From the NCBI GenBank assembly GCA_021186555.1, contig JAJKFL010000006.1:6234215-6298214 (forward strand): DNA of 64,000 nucleotides. Direction: 5' to 3'. Source of the stretch: Reticulitermes speratus (taxonomy: Eukaryota > Arthropoda > Insecta > Blattodea > Rhinotermitidae). How positions within the stretch are numbered: position 1 is the first letter of the stretch; every line of letters begins with the position of its first letter. The translations under genes were made by a program, and so were the position numbers. This document shows positions 20,701-30,646 of this stretch, piece after piece. The notes beneath the pieces are model-generated. The model saw only the letters and a list, made by a program, of their open reading frames with translations, did not search any database and had not been told where the DNA came from.

Positions 20701-23700
20701 TTAATTCAGGGTAATATTAGATCAGAGTAATTAAAAACTTTAAATATACTAATGTTTTTAATATATTAATTTGTGTCTAAAATGAACATTTGACGTATAG
20801 AAGGTAAAGTTTCCGTATTCACGCCGTGCAGACATACAGAAGGAATGGAGGTATAGCTCCACTCATTCTTATCCTCGGCACTAGATGGAGGTTAGTGGTC
20901 AGCTTCACGGCCTGGCCGCTTTGTCCCCGGAGTGCATTGAATTAGAGGCTAGGTGGGCCCCAGAGACGGTCTGGACATTTTGAGGAAAGATAGCTCTCTT
21001 GCCCCTGCCGGGATACGAACCCCGGATCGTACACTCCGTAGCCTGGTCACTATACTGACTACGCTATTTCGGCTTTCAGTTTTACTTACGTATTTATTTA
21101 ATGTTTTTTATTTATTTCAAATCTTTGGTTTTTCTTTGTACCTTTAATTTATATCTGCCTTTCTTTTTATTCCCATTTCTCTCCCATTTTTTTTTGTGTT
21201 ATGTATCTGCACTGTCAATTTCTAAGTTTATATAGCATCGATGATAGATGGAATGAATATGTATCAATGGTAGAATGATACTGGAAGAGGAAAACCGATG
21301 TACTCTGAAAGTAATCTGTCCCAATGCCGCTTTATCCACCACAAATATCCCGTGGGCTTGTCTGGGATATAACCCGGCCCTCCGCGGTGAGACCAGCGTC
21401 TAACCACCTGAGCCATGGCGCGGCTGTCACCCATCTTCTTTCTTTGCTACTTTATTTGTACGTAATAAACCTGAAAGACGAAACAAAAAGAAAATGGAAA
21501 CTTTAATGCAGTATCTGCCCTTTTATGGCCCACATAATGTTCCACAGAAAACGTAAAACCTTATTTCTCATTCGAAATTGCAAGACCGCTGTCTTTTAAC
21601 ATCAAGCCTGGATTATTTCCCACAATTTGCCACGCCTAAATGAAAGTCACGATATCCTTCATGTAACAAGAGAGCCACAGTTTAGTACCAAAGAAGATAT
21701 AATTTTATCCCGTAACGGTTGATGCTTCTCATCTTTGTATTAGTGCCTTATTACAGCTGTTTAAGGAAAATGGAAGGAATAGTTGACTGATATATGACAT
21801 AGCATCCAGGATTCGATTTTTAACCTCTATCTAAAAATAGGCCTATGTGCAATGTATGTGTAGAATGGCGCTGTTTGAAAAAAAAACTAATCGACTCCTG
21901 TAATTCTGCTTCTGACATGGTCGAACCAGCGGTCTTGACGCTGCATTCGGTTCATCACGTACGACAACCCGAGGGAGAGCGCTGGCGAGACCAAAGCCCA
22001 TATCGGAGAGCAGACGGGATTCCACGCAGTGTCCGTGGGGACATTAGAACATCCGAACGTCGTGTAACCACTACAACTCTCCGTGCATCAGCTTTGATGT
22101 GGCACAGTACTTGTTTACTAACTTAACCCAATGACGACTTTACTCTCTTCTAAACTATATACAACGATTCAGTTCGTGCCCCACAGTAAACACTGTAGAG
22201 AGAAAAACGGTAATAATCTGCGTTTGTAGTCAGAATCATACGAAACACATAAATGCACTCCGTGGGGAAAAAAATAAAGGTTTTTATTGATGGTAAGGAA
22301 AGTGGTACGTGTAGTTACCACTGGATTTACAGGGTTGTGTGTATCCCTTATCACTATGATGGGGCACCATATAAGGAACAGTAGTGTTGGCTTACATTTA
22401 GTCAATATTGTAGAACATCGTGTGGATGGGATGGCACTCTCAGTGGATTTACAACAGTGTTGATTGGTCCCATTCACTTTGATATAAACACATTTTGGTG
22501 TGAGTTTATAATTTACACACATTTTGTTAGGGGGCGCAGTTGGTCGAGCCACTGCGCTACAAGCCGGAAGGTGGCGTGTTCGATTCCCGACGGTGTCATT
22601 GGAATTTTTCATTGACATAATCCTTTCGGTCGCACTATGGCCCTGGGGTTGACTCAGCCTCTAACAGAAATGAGTACCAGGGATATCTCCTGGGGGGTAA
22701 AGGCGGTCTGTGCGTAGGGCCGACAACCTTACCACCTTCATGTGCCGATTGTCTAGAAATCTGTTAGCCTCAACCTCCTGGAACCCTAAGGGCCTGTCAA
22801 GGCCTGTAATGGGATTGCTTTACCTTTACCTTTTACACATTTTGTTACACCATATTGACACGTTTTTTTATACAACTTTTTTTATGTTTGTATTTGTGGA
22901 TTTATTAATCTTTATTTGCCAGTCCGTCACTTTTGGTGGGTAAGCACACTAGTTTAAGTATCTTAGAGTAAATTATCTCTTCACTGTTTATTTCAGGCTC
23001 ACGATCTGCAGGCCAGAGACTTCAGTGGTACTGCTGATCCATATGCCAAGATCAGACTGTTACCAGACAGAAGTAATGTGTGGCAAACCCGCATCCACAA
23101 GAGAACCCTAAACCCAGGTTTGTATTCATACAGCTGTTGAGACACGAAGTGCCATCACCATGAAACATAATGGTTATTTTAACCTTGTTTGTTTTTACCA
23201 AATGTTTTTTTAACAACTACCAGTTTTTATTTCCATTTCAAAACACACAGTTATCAAATAATGAAAATGAATTCAAAACTCAACATTTTTCGATTTCATA
23301 CCTTTTTATTATTATTATTATTATTTTTTTTTTTTTTGCTGCCTGATTGGCCATATATACTTTTTGTTTATGTTTACAGAGTTTTTAATGCATTATCATT
23401 ATTATTATGTCATTGTCCGCTTTTATAAAAATAAAATTATGTAATTTTGTTTGGTTTTATAGTGCCTCCATATGTGCCTAGACAAGGGCAAAAAATCAGT
23501 TTTTGTGTTGGGGGCAGCCATGAGTTGGGTTCCGTTACCTACAATGACAGGGCGATAATGAGAAAAATTGTGGATAGAATTTGTATTCTGTGTGGGCTCA
23601 AAGCCATGGACATGGAGGAAGTGCTTTTATTTTTCACATCCACATACTCAAAGATTTTATCTTCTATATATATGTAGGACGTCCAGAAAGTAAAGATACA

Positions 23701-26700
23701 AAAGCAATCAAATTTTTTAAAAATATTTATTAACAAAATCGAGTGAAAAAACTCTTTAACACATACCTTTAGCTATTTTTCAACATAATCACCACCTTTG
23801 TCAAGGCATTTGTTTAGCCTGGGTACGAGTTTTTGTATTCCGATGTCATAGAGCTCCGCCGCCAGTGCACACAACCACGTAGTGACTTTGTTTTTCACGT
23901 CTTCGTCTTCGTGAAACTTCTGGCCGGCCAGATGTTTCTTTGAATGCAAAAACAAATGGAAATCGCTGGGAGCGAGGTCTGGGCTGTGAGCGGGATGGTC
24001 TGAGGTGATTTCCCTTCCCCTCCCACCGTGTTGTATCTTTACTTTCTGGATAACCCTCGTATATGAACGTTTTATCTGTGAACAAAAGCATATGCACACA
24101 GGTCTGACCAAGGATTGGACTCTGAACCTTGTGAATTGAGTCCACTGTTCTATTTCCTGTCTTTCTCTAAGATATTATTGTCTCCCTTTGATCTTTAAAT
24201 GAAAGCAGAATTCTATAAGTATACAACTACCAGTTACAATATTTTATTAGCCTGTAAGATTTCTGGTTCTCACACTTACAACCAGCAATATTACAGCTGA
24301 TGAGGATGGGATGCATTGTAATTTGTTAAATGGGGTACCGAGATGTCATAAGTGCCTGTTACCTTTATCTTCAGGATAGAAAGTATCAGAATATGGAAGC
24401 AACAGGTTTCTCTAAAACAGGCGCGCACCCAAAGGGTGAGCTCCTGGGATGCAGCCCCCCACCCCAAATGGAAATTAAAAAAATATGTTTTGTAAACAGG
24501 ATGATGTCAATTGTTTTATGTAATTTACCCTTCAGCCAAAATCAGTCACTGAAATCGGCTGATGACTAGTACACTGGAATTTTGAAAAATAAAATAAAAT
24601 ACTTCAGAAATTTTAAACTCTTTTTTTAAAAAAAGATTAGACATTGTGATTTAAATTAGGTGAGTGAGTCATGGAACATGTAGTTATGTTTATATGTATA
24701 TAAATGCAGTTTCAAACAGCATTATGTTACAGTTGTATTTATGACATTATTTTTATAACAAAATGTTTAAAATCAAACATAAATTATATATAGTCTCACG
24801 GTCAGCTTCCCCTGCTTAAGACGTATACAACGTTGTTATACAGCTTTGCCAATCATAAATGGTAAAATATAATGTAATGCCAGAATGCTATTAATACATC
24901 AAAGTATAATGTTGTATCAGAGTTATGTTAAAATTATTATAATACAAGACAGTTATTAAAATATGCTGCATCCAAACATCTTGAAATAGTAAAATCTCTT
25001 CGAGTTTAATCAAGTGGTAAATCCTATACAGTGTGTCCACAAAGTCCCTTCGGGGTTTTGAAAAATTGTGGCGCGCAAACAAATTGAGCTAGCCACTTGC
25101 GGTTTGCGGCAGATTACAGTGACACTCTGGAAGTTTTTTACTGACCTCAGTAGACCTCGATGTGGGCTCCCTTGGTAGCACGAAGAACGTCCAGACGATA
25201 TTCGAGCTCTTGCCATGTTCTGTGGAGCATGTCCGCTGGAATAGCCGAGATCGCATTCCTGATACGGGTCTTCAGGTCATCAAGTCCGTTAACTGGTGTT
25301 CGGAACACATTGCTCTTGACATAACCCCACAGGAAAAAATCCAGTAGTGTTATGTCTGGTGAACGTGGAGGCCAAGGCATTGGACCGTCTCTGCCGATCC
25401 ATCGTCCTGCACACCCGCCATTTCACAAACAACTGACTGAGAAACGTAAAGATGGCCGCTTATGCCATCTGTTGGCGGCAAAAAAAAAAACTTCCAGAGT
25501 TTCACTGTAATCTGCCGCAAACCGCATGTGGCTAGCTCAATTTGTTTGCGCGCCACAATTTTTCAAAACCCCGAAGGGACTTTGTGGACACACTGTATAT
25601 TGTCCGGCTGTGTATATGCCATGAGCAATCACTTTGTTCTGGAGTATAAGTGCTATTATATTTATTTTTTTATTATTATTATTATTATTTACTGCAATTG
25701 GGTTTTCACCCAGTGGCAGTAGTCCTTACACTAGTACACACAATACAAAAGTTTTCACCCGGTGGCAGTAGTCCTTACACTAGTACACACAATACAAAAG
25801 TTTTCACCCGGTGGCAGTAGTCCTTACACTAGTACACACAATACAAATGTTTTCACCCGGTGGCAGTAGTCCTTACACTAGTACACACAATACAAATGTT
25901 TTCACCCGGTGGCAATAGTCCTTACACTAGTACACACAATACAAGTATTTTCACCCGGTGGCAGTAGTCCTTACACTAGTACACACAATACAAATGTTTT
26001 CACCCGGTGGCAGTAGTCCTTACACTAGTACACACAATACAAATGTTTTCACCCGGTGGCAGTAGTCCTTACACTAGTACACACAATACAAATGTTTTCA
26101 CCCGGTGGCAGTAGTCCTTACACTAGTACACACAATACAAATGGAAATATAATATACATAAAAATAACAATAAAAAACAAACTATACACAATTACAAAAC
26201 AATACATACAAGTACACACATTAGAACACCATACACACATTACAAGAACATCCACACCCTAACAAAAACATCCACTCCTTAACAAAAACATCCACACCTT
26301 ACAAAAACACCCACACACAATACAAACAAAACACACGCACATTACAAAAACCCCCACACATTAAATAATACAAAAACAACAAAACACAATTCTGCAAAAA
26401 GAAAGAGTTGCTAAGCCTAACCTAAAACCTAACATAAATGAATCAGAGTTAAAAGTAATTTGGTATACCAAGCAATTATATGTAGGAACTGTGCAATTTG
26501 TTGGTGATAGACTTGGCTATATGTATCAGCTGCACGGAATATGTACAACGTTAAGCAAATAAAGAACTTTCATTTGCAGTGTTTGACGAAGACTTCGTAT
26601 TTGAGGTACGGCCCACAGCTCTAGGTCGCCGCACTTTGGAAGTAATTTTGTACGACTTCGATGCATACTCTCGACATCACAGCATTGGTGGTGTCAAACT

Positions 26701-29625
26701 TCCGCTAGCACACATTGATCTCTCTGAGAAAGTCACATTATGGAAAGGGCTGGGCCCCTGCTCTGAACAGGATGCAAAGGTCAATACCAATTCTATTAAA
26801 ATTTGAATTGTTAAACTGCCCTTATGTAAGAAATATGTTATTGCTCGAGGTATCCATATACAGGGCATACACAAAAGAATGGTGAGGTGTGGTGGTTATT
26901 CACTTTTGATACCGCACCATTCTTTTGTGTATGCCCTGTTTAAGGCTTAGAGTTGCTCTTCACTCATGTTACTCAAGTAGCTGTGAATAGGAGCAGAATA
27001 TGGACAGTTGAAGGTATGATGAGTCCACATTGCTATGTCCATCTCTGCCAAAAGAAGGTGATGGCTTACCTCTAGAGATCAGCACTGTTTGTTGCCTGTT
27101 ATTATACTGTAACGTTTAGCTTCAGAACATAAACAAAGCTGTCTTTATAGAACTGTTTAGGTCGTAGCTTGCATATTCACTGAAATTCTATGTGAGATTT
27201 CAAACTCCGCCACAGTGTAGTTGAGGCCGCCACTCCTCTGGAATATTGAATGCTACATCATCCCAGACGAGCAAAGCCTCAGTGAAATCTTATTTTCAAA
27301 GTTGTTCATCAAGGACTATACAGTAGAGAGTGGATCACAGTGAGATAAGTAATTTTTGAGTGCATATGATAAAATAATCACAATTTCCTAGTGAAATTTC
27401 ACTGGGCTTCATGCTAGTGTATTTCATAAAATGCAAATCAACCCACTTTTATTGGGGGATTGAACTGTGTATTTCAGGCTGAACTTGGTGACCTGATGGT
27501 GTCGTTGGGATACTTGCCGTCAGCTGAACGCCTCACTGTGGTTGTCATTAAAGCCCGTAACCTACGTGTTGTGGATGACACACGCACCTCCTCAGGTATA
27601 TCTCCATTGTGCTGTATATCTTGATGATGGATAGTTTTCTAGGCTTCATATTATGGTCTAGAGCAGGGATAGCTCAGATAGTCTAGTGACTAGGCCTCAG
27701 GCTGGAAGACCGAGGAATCGTAATGTGAATCCTGACAGTGACGAGAGACTTTTATCTTTTCCAAATTGTCCAGACTGCCTCTGAGGCCCATCCAGCCTCC
27801 TATTCAGTTGGTACTGGTGGCTCTTCCGGTGGGGGGGGGGGGGGGTAAAGTGGCCAAAGCATGAAGGTGACTGCTCACCTGCAGCTAGTGCTCAGGTTAA
27901 GAATGGGTGGATCTGTAACTCCACTCCCCCACATGCCTTTATTATATGCATAGGAACAACCGTACATTTTTTATCTTCTCCATATTGTGGGCTTCTAAGT
28001 AATGACACCACACGGCCTTGTGGATGTGCACCAGTATTTCAGGGAAACATATTGCCGTCATCTTCAAGGTAGAGCATGGAGGCACTACATTCATCCTAAT
28101 TGATGGCAAGTTTACCTGCGCCAGATTATGTGGTGTGACATCCGAGAAGGTAGTCATTTGTAAAGGCTAATCACCACCTGAAGAACCTGGAATCTTGCAT
28201 GAAGATGTAGATGACCAAGTACATATGAATCTCCTTTACCCAGCTGTACTTTTATAAACTTTTCCACACATATTTAAATATCGCTTTCCTGGGCTGGATA
28301 TAAGCTTATTCATATTTCTCCAAAACAGGCAGACACGGGAACCAGGATAGCGTAGTCAGTATAGTGACTAGGACGATCCGGGGTTTGAATCCCAGCAGGG
28401 ACACTGCCTCTGTGACACACCCAGCTTCCTATTCAATGGCTACCGGCCTATTTCCCCAAGTGTAAGGTGGCCGGGGTGTGAAGCTGAGCACTCACCTTCA
28501 TCTAGTGCCAAGATTACGAATGAGTTGAACTGTACCTCCATTCCCCCAATATGCTTTCATGGCATGTACAGGAACAATATTACCTTTATAGACAACTGTG
28601 AAATTTTCTTGGAAATTGCTAGCATGAAACCTGAATACCCCATTTGTTTAAATCTACTGCATAGTTCTGAGATTAAATTTTCAGACTGGTGAGACAGACG
28701 TAACATTCATTATGCATAGTTTTCCTTGTCTTTGTGCAAAAGATGCATGAAAATGACACCGTAAATTAACTTCACATATCAAAGTTATTTTCCTAAAACA
28801 ATTTCCGTATGAGTTTCTGCACGTTTTTAGGCTTTCACAGTGGTTCAGTTGAGGTAATTCTCCGTTCTTCTGTGTTATCGCGCTGCTTCAATGGGTGTTG
28901 CAGTGCAATATCACAGAAAAACGAAGACCTTGTTTTCCATATAAGCTACAGAAAGTGTTCAGTCTATGAGATTATATGAACTCTCTGTTGCTGTCTTGTT
29001 TATACAGAGGTGGAGTCAACAAAAACTTCTTTAGAACAAATCCAATAGATAATACTCATGTACAGCTTTAAATTTAATAAACTATAATCAACACCACTTA
29101 TCTCTATGTATCACAAAAATAAATGTCTTGGTATAATAAGTCAGTCCTTGAATCATGTACAGTAAAACCCTGATATTGGTTTTATTGAATTTGTATGTTG
29201 AGGGTGGTGGTAAATCGAATTTCTGTTCACAGAATTTCATGGGTGCTTGGTGAGGGTGGTACCATCAGGGTTTGCCTCTATTACACTAATCATTTTGCGT
29301 TTACTGTGCAGATCCATTTGTGAAGGTGGCATTAATGCAGGGTGGAAAGCGAGTGAAGAAGAAAAAGACGGGTGTTCACCGCAACACCTTGTGCCCTGTT
29401 TTCAATGAGGCACTGACATTTGATGTGAGTCGTGATGTTCTGGGACGGAGTACAATTGAGTTTTGTGTGATGCATGATAGTCTCTTGGGCCCCAGTGAAC
29501 TATTGGGACGAGTTGTTGTCGGGCCTGGCTCAGACTGCCGTCCCCAGGAACGAGACTACTTCCATGAGATTCGTACCAGTAAGACGGCTACCGCTCAGTG
29601 GCTGCCATTGTCTGAACCACAGTGA
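14622..29625 (+). CDS. Synaptotagmin family protein, C-terminal ~432 residues (Syt12-like)
   Basis: Seven exons join in phase: 14622-14791, 15696-15964, 19826-19933, 22997-23117, 26580-26779, 27478-27595, 29312-29625. They encode a linker containing KFWVPP and LDHTKIDTSLYQK, then C2A (starting LPEDLRGSIQLTLTY) and C2B (starting AELGDLMVSLGYLPSAERL). Synaptotagmins are vesicle or plasma-membrane proteins whose C2 domains bind phospholipid and SNAREs. C2A keeps loop-1 aspartates (ARDFSG, ADPY) and two in loop 3 (YDFD) but has His at the last position. C2B loop 3 (VMHDSLLGPSELLG) has lost the usual Asp pattern, so calcium binding by C2B is unlikely. That, and the C2B sequence, make Syt12 the best guess; Sytalpha is the alternative. 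The transmembrane N-terminus was not found. The introns hold many repeats. Confidence 0.85.
15043..15365 (-). mobile_element. TTAG-tailed LINE 3' fragment in synaptotagmin intron
   Basis: On the minus strand it matches the 8374 fragment: the degenerate frame GKLEGKSPLERPRRRRNDI, then the common 3' end (TCCATGGAGCAG, GGTTCATTACCG). It is more diverged than the other copies. Confidence 0.7.
15696..15964 (+). CDS. Synaptotagmin exon b (linker)
   Basis: The acceptor is TGTTGCAG and the donor AAG|GTAGGT. It encodes DSVPGTPITP, a Ser/Thr/Ala-rich linker and LDHTKIDTSLYQK just before C2A. It ends at a codon boundary. Confidence 0.8.
16000..17019. other. Synaptotagmin intron, unassigned
   Basis: No gene or classified element was seen. 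There is a C9 run at about 16114-16123, and a block near 16200-16330 whose words (GTCACTACGGAACG) only vaguely resemble the GAAAC repeat family. Confidence 0.4.
17020..17243. repeat. Head-to-head inverted dimer of the GAAAC repeat family
   Basis: The left arm (GTCTGCGCTCGTTTGGGATA, TTACGCAGCGTAGAGTGGTA, CCGACGTTTCGG) and right arm (CCGAAACGTCGGTAGAGAAT, TACCACTCTACGCTGCGTAA, TATCCCAGAAGAGGACAGAT) are reverse complements of one unit about 100 bp long, meeting around 17130. The flank CATCGCGGCGGAAGCC is shared with the outside of the 11671 dimer. Confidence 0.78.
17328..17517. mobile_element. Short inverted-repeat element, hAT-like
   Basis: The left end (CCTCTAA, then CAGCTGCGCGG) and right end (CCGCGCAGCTTAGAGGGAAC) pair as inverted repeats, with more GCTGCGCGG words inside. 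There is no coding capacity. Target repeats were not clear, so the superfamily is only a suggestion. Confidence 0.55.
17838..18985. repeat. Tandem array, 23-bp unit, about 50 copies
   Basis: A unit TCGGTGTTGTACTGTGTATTGTA repeats about 50 times with sporadic variants (TCTGTG, TTGTATTGTG, short deletions). Because 23 is not a multiple of three, a plus-strand frame cycles through all three phases every 69 bp. All three frames stay open for about 400 codons, encoding the same cyclic Cys/Val/Tyr-rich peptide. These frames are by-products of the repeat, not genes. The array lies in an intron of the synaptotagmin gene. Confidence 0.95.
19826..19933 (+). CDS. Synaptotagmin exon c (start of C2A)
   Basis: The acceptor is TTTTTGCAG and the donor GAG|GTGAAA. 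It is 36 codons long, phase 0 at both ends, and encodes LPEDLRGSIQLTLTYDPAAG and LTVRLIE, the first strands of C2A. Confidence 0.88.
20490..20615. repeat. GAAAC-family repeat fragment
   Basis: It contains CTGGGATATTATGAGGG, GTAGTCTGATAGAAATTTAC, CGACCTTTCGAAG and CTGCCTCCATCTTTAGGCAG, the conserved order of this family on the minus strand. It is degenerate. Confidence 0.55.
20843..21068 (-). repeat. SINE family A, minus strand
   Basis: The minus-strand head has GCGTAGTCAGTATAGTGACC and a B-box GGGTTCGTATCCC; the 3' end has CTCGGCACTAGATGGAGG and TATAGCTCCACTCATTC. It is followed by a T-rich tract to about 21230. Confidence 0.85.
21255..21425 (-). repeat. SINE family C, minus strand
   Basis: The minus strand starts GCCGCGCCATGGCTCAGGTG, has a degraded B-box (CCGGGTTATATCCC) and the body words CCACAAATATCCC and CCAATGCCGCTTTATCC shared with the copy at 3085. 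Confidence 0.72.
22527..22838 (+). repeat. SINE family B, second copy
   Basis: Collinear with 10299-10592: head GGGGCGCAGTTGGTCGAGCC, B-box GTTCGATTCCC, body GACATAATCCTTTCGG, GCACTATGGCCCTGGGG and ACAACCTTACCACCTTCA, ending in TTTACCTTTACC. Confidence 0.87.
22997..23117 (+). CDS. Synaptotagmin exon d (C2A loop 1)
   Basis: The acceptor is TATTTCAG and the donor CCCAG|GTTTGT. It encodes AHDLQARDFSGTADPYAKI, with both loop-1 aspartates, then LLPDRSNVWQTRIHKRTLNP. It leaves one base of a split Val codon. Confidence 0.92.
23677..24059 (-). mobile_element. Truncated mariner-like element (383 bp)
   Basis: Flanked by TA on both sides (23675-23676 and 24060-24061), with imperfect inverted ends sharing TCCAGAAAGTAAAGATAC. 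The minus strand keeps only the C-terminal part of the transposase, with HSPDLAPSDFHLF (third catalytic Asp) through to VPRLNKCLDKGGDYVEK. Everything upstream, including the first two acidic residues, is deleted while both ends remain, so the copy is non-autonomous. It lies in synaptotagmin intron 4. Confidence 0.82.
25029..25595 (-). mobile_element. Mariner-superfamily miniature element with 111-bp inverted ends
   Basis: The terminal repeats (25029-25139 and 25485-25595) match over about 110 bp with only a few differences, starting CAGTGTGTCCACAAAGTCCC. TA flanks both sides. Between them the minus strand encodes only the C-terminal transposase domain (PWPPRSPDITLLDFFLWG, then DMLHRTWQELEYRLDV). 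It lies in synaptotagmin intron 4. Confidence 0.88.
25703..26142. repeat. Minisatellite, 49-bp unit, 9 copies
   Basis: The unit begins TTTTCACCCGGTGGCAGTAG and continues TCCTTACACTAGTACACACA with ATACAAATG. Copies are almost identical (one CAATAG variant; the first has CCCAGTGG). It directly follows a (ATT)n run and precedes an A/C-rich tract. It lies in synaptotagmin intron 4. Confidence 0.95.
26143..26400. repeat. A/C-rich low-complexity tract
   Basis: Irregular runs of ACAAAAACATCCACACC- and ACACAC-type sequence follow the minisatellite. There is no coding signal. Confidence 0.7.
26580..26779 (+). CDS. Synaptotagmin exon e (end of C2A)
   Basis: The acceptor is TTTGCAG and the donor AAG|GTCAAT, a weak donor. 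It completes Val and encodes FDEDFVFEVRPTALGRRTLE, then YDFDAYSRHHSIGGVKLPL. The loop-3 pattern is D-x-D followed by His where a third Asp is usual. It ends at a codon boundary. Confidence 0.9.
26861..26938. mobile_element. 78-bp foldback, ends only, of the 30059 element family
   Basis: The termini CAGGGCATACACAAAAGAAT and its inverse match for 24 bp perfectly and are the same as the ends of the element at 30059-30644. Only about 30 bp lie between them. TA precedes the left end; TT follows the right end. It sits 81 bp downstream of the weak donor of synaptotagmin exon e. Confidence 0.88.
27478..27595 (+). CDS. Synaptotagmin exon f (start of C2B)
   Basis: The acceptor is GTATTTCAG and the donor CAG|GTATAT. 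It encodes AELGDLMVSLGYLPSAERL, then TVVVIKARNLRVVDDTRTSS, and leaves one base of the Asp codon in SDPFVKV. Confidence 0.92.
27665..27962 (+). repeat. SINE family A in synaptotagmin intron
   Basis: A head with GATAGTCTAGTGACTAGGC, then CCAAATTGTCCAGACTGCC, CCTCCTATTCAGTTGG, a run of 14 G, and CACCTGCAGCTAGTGC. It is diverged. Confidence 0.75.
28344..28585 (+). repeat. SINE family A in synaptotagmin intron
   Basis: GATAGCGTAGTCAGTATAGT and the B-box GGGGTTTGAATCCC, then CTTCCTATTCAATGGCTACC and CACCTTCATCTAGTGCCAAG. It has an internal deletion after the head. Confidence 0.8.
29160..29279. mobile_element. Short CAGT-ended miniature element
   Basis: It begins CAGTAAAACCCTGATATTGG after TA and ends with ACCATCAGGGTTTG. 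The internal GAGGGTGGTGGTAAATCGAA is shared with the element at 47932, so both belong to one family. Confidence 0.6.
29312..29625 (+). CDS. Synaptotagmin last exon (C2B to stop)
   Basis: The acceptor is TTACTGTGCAG. It completes Asp and encodes PFVKVALMQGGKRVKKKKTG, with the basic strand usually involved in lipid and AP-2 contact, then CPVFNEALTFDV and the altered loop 3 (MHDSLLGPSELLG). It ends WLPLSEPQ and TGA at 29623-29625. Confidence 0.93.
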
Positions 29626-29745
29626 GGTTCTGCTGCCATCTGCTGAGCATATCCAACAGCACTGCTAGATGCTGGAACTCAGTTTGCATTATGAAATTGT
29701 CACAAAGCCGTTGAAAAACTGAAAGGATAACAATTATTTATTCTT

Positions 29746-29751
29746 AATAAA
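29746..29751 (+). terminator. Polyadenylation signal AATAAA
   Basis: AATAAA lies 121 bp downstream of the synaptotagmin stop codon, in TTCTTAATAAAGTATTTTC. It is the first such hexamer after the stop. Confidence 0.7.
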
Positions 29752-30058
29752 GTATTTTCAGTAACAAAAATTGGGTCCTGGAAGTCTAGGAATAATGGAC
29801 TGGTCATCTTTTGTCATCGATCTTGGGTTCAAGACCAACCAGCTTCAGTGGACATTCTACTCTTGCCTTTCTTAGGAAAAGAGAACTTTGTGAATGTGTG
29901 TGTATATATATCAGATCTCGAACAAAGTTTGAAGCCTGCGTTACAAGCACTGAATAGAAGTAATTAAGAAAAAGTAACATTTCTCCCAAATGTACATAAC
30001 TTTGGTGTAATTGCTTTTTGAAGGTAAAAAAACACAGTTCAGGATAGCTACATAAATA

Positions 30059-30644
30059 CAGGGCATACACAAAAGAATGGTGCGGTTTCAAAAGTGAATA
30101 AAAAATTTATTTCTCACCTTACACGGGCACAACATACACCATCAGCGGCGGCAACTGTCCAAGTTTCTGATTTAGTAATTACAATCCTTCAATGTTTGCA
30201 CCCTGGGTCACACGACACACATCCACACGGTAATCAAACTCATCCCAGACCCGGTGTAGCATGTCCTCTGTAATGGCCTGCAGTGCATGCGTTATCCGAT
30301 CACGAATTTCATAGATGGACGTGGGCAATGGTGGTACATAAACGCTGTCTTTAACGAACCCCCAAAGAAAGAAATCGCACGGTGTAAGATCTGGCGAACG
30401 GGGTGGCCAAGGGAGAAGGTTCTTGTCTCCATTTGCAGCAGCACGTCCGATCCAGCGCTGTGGAAGAACACGTTGAGAAGCACTCGTACATTCCTTTGCA
30501 GTAAGCATGAGAAGCGAACTGCTGGTAGCGCATGAGAAACTTGGACAGTTGACGCCGCTGAAGGTGTATGTTGTGCCCGTGTAATGTGAGACATAAATTT
30601 TTTATTCACTTTTGAAACCGCACCATTCTTTTGTGTATGCCCTG
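30059..30644 (-). mobile_element. Mariner-superfamily miniature element with ~113-bp inverted ends
   Basis: TA flanks both ends (30057-30058 and 30645-30646). The terminal repeats match over about 113 bp with five or six differences. The minus strand keeps a 109-codon frame for the C-terminal transposase domain (PWPPRSPDLTPCDFFLWG, then DMLHRVWDEFDYRVDV). It is related to the element at 25029 but has different ends. The 78-bp foldback at 26861 is its extreme deletion derivative. Confidence 0.88.
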
Positions 30645-30646
30645 TA

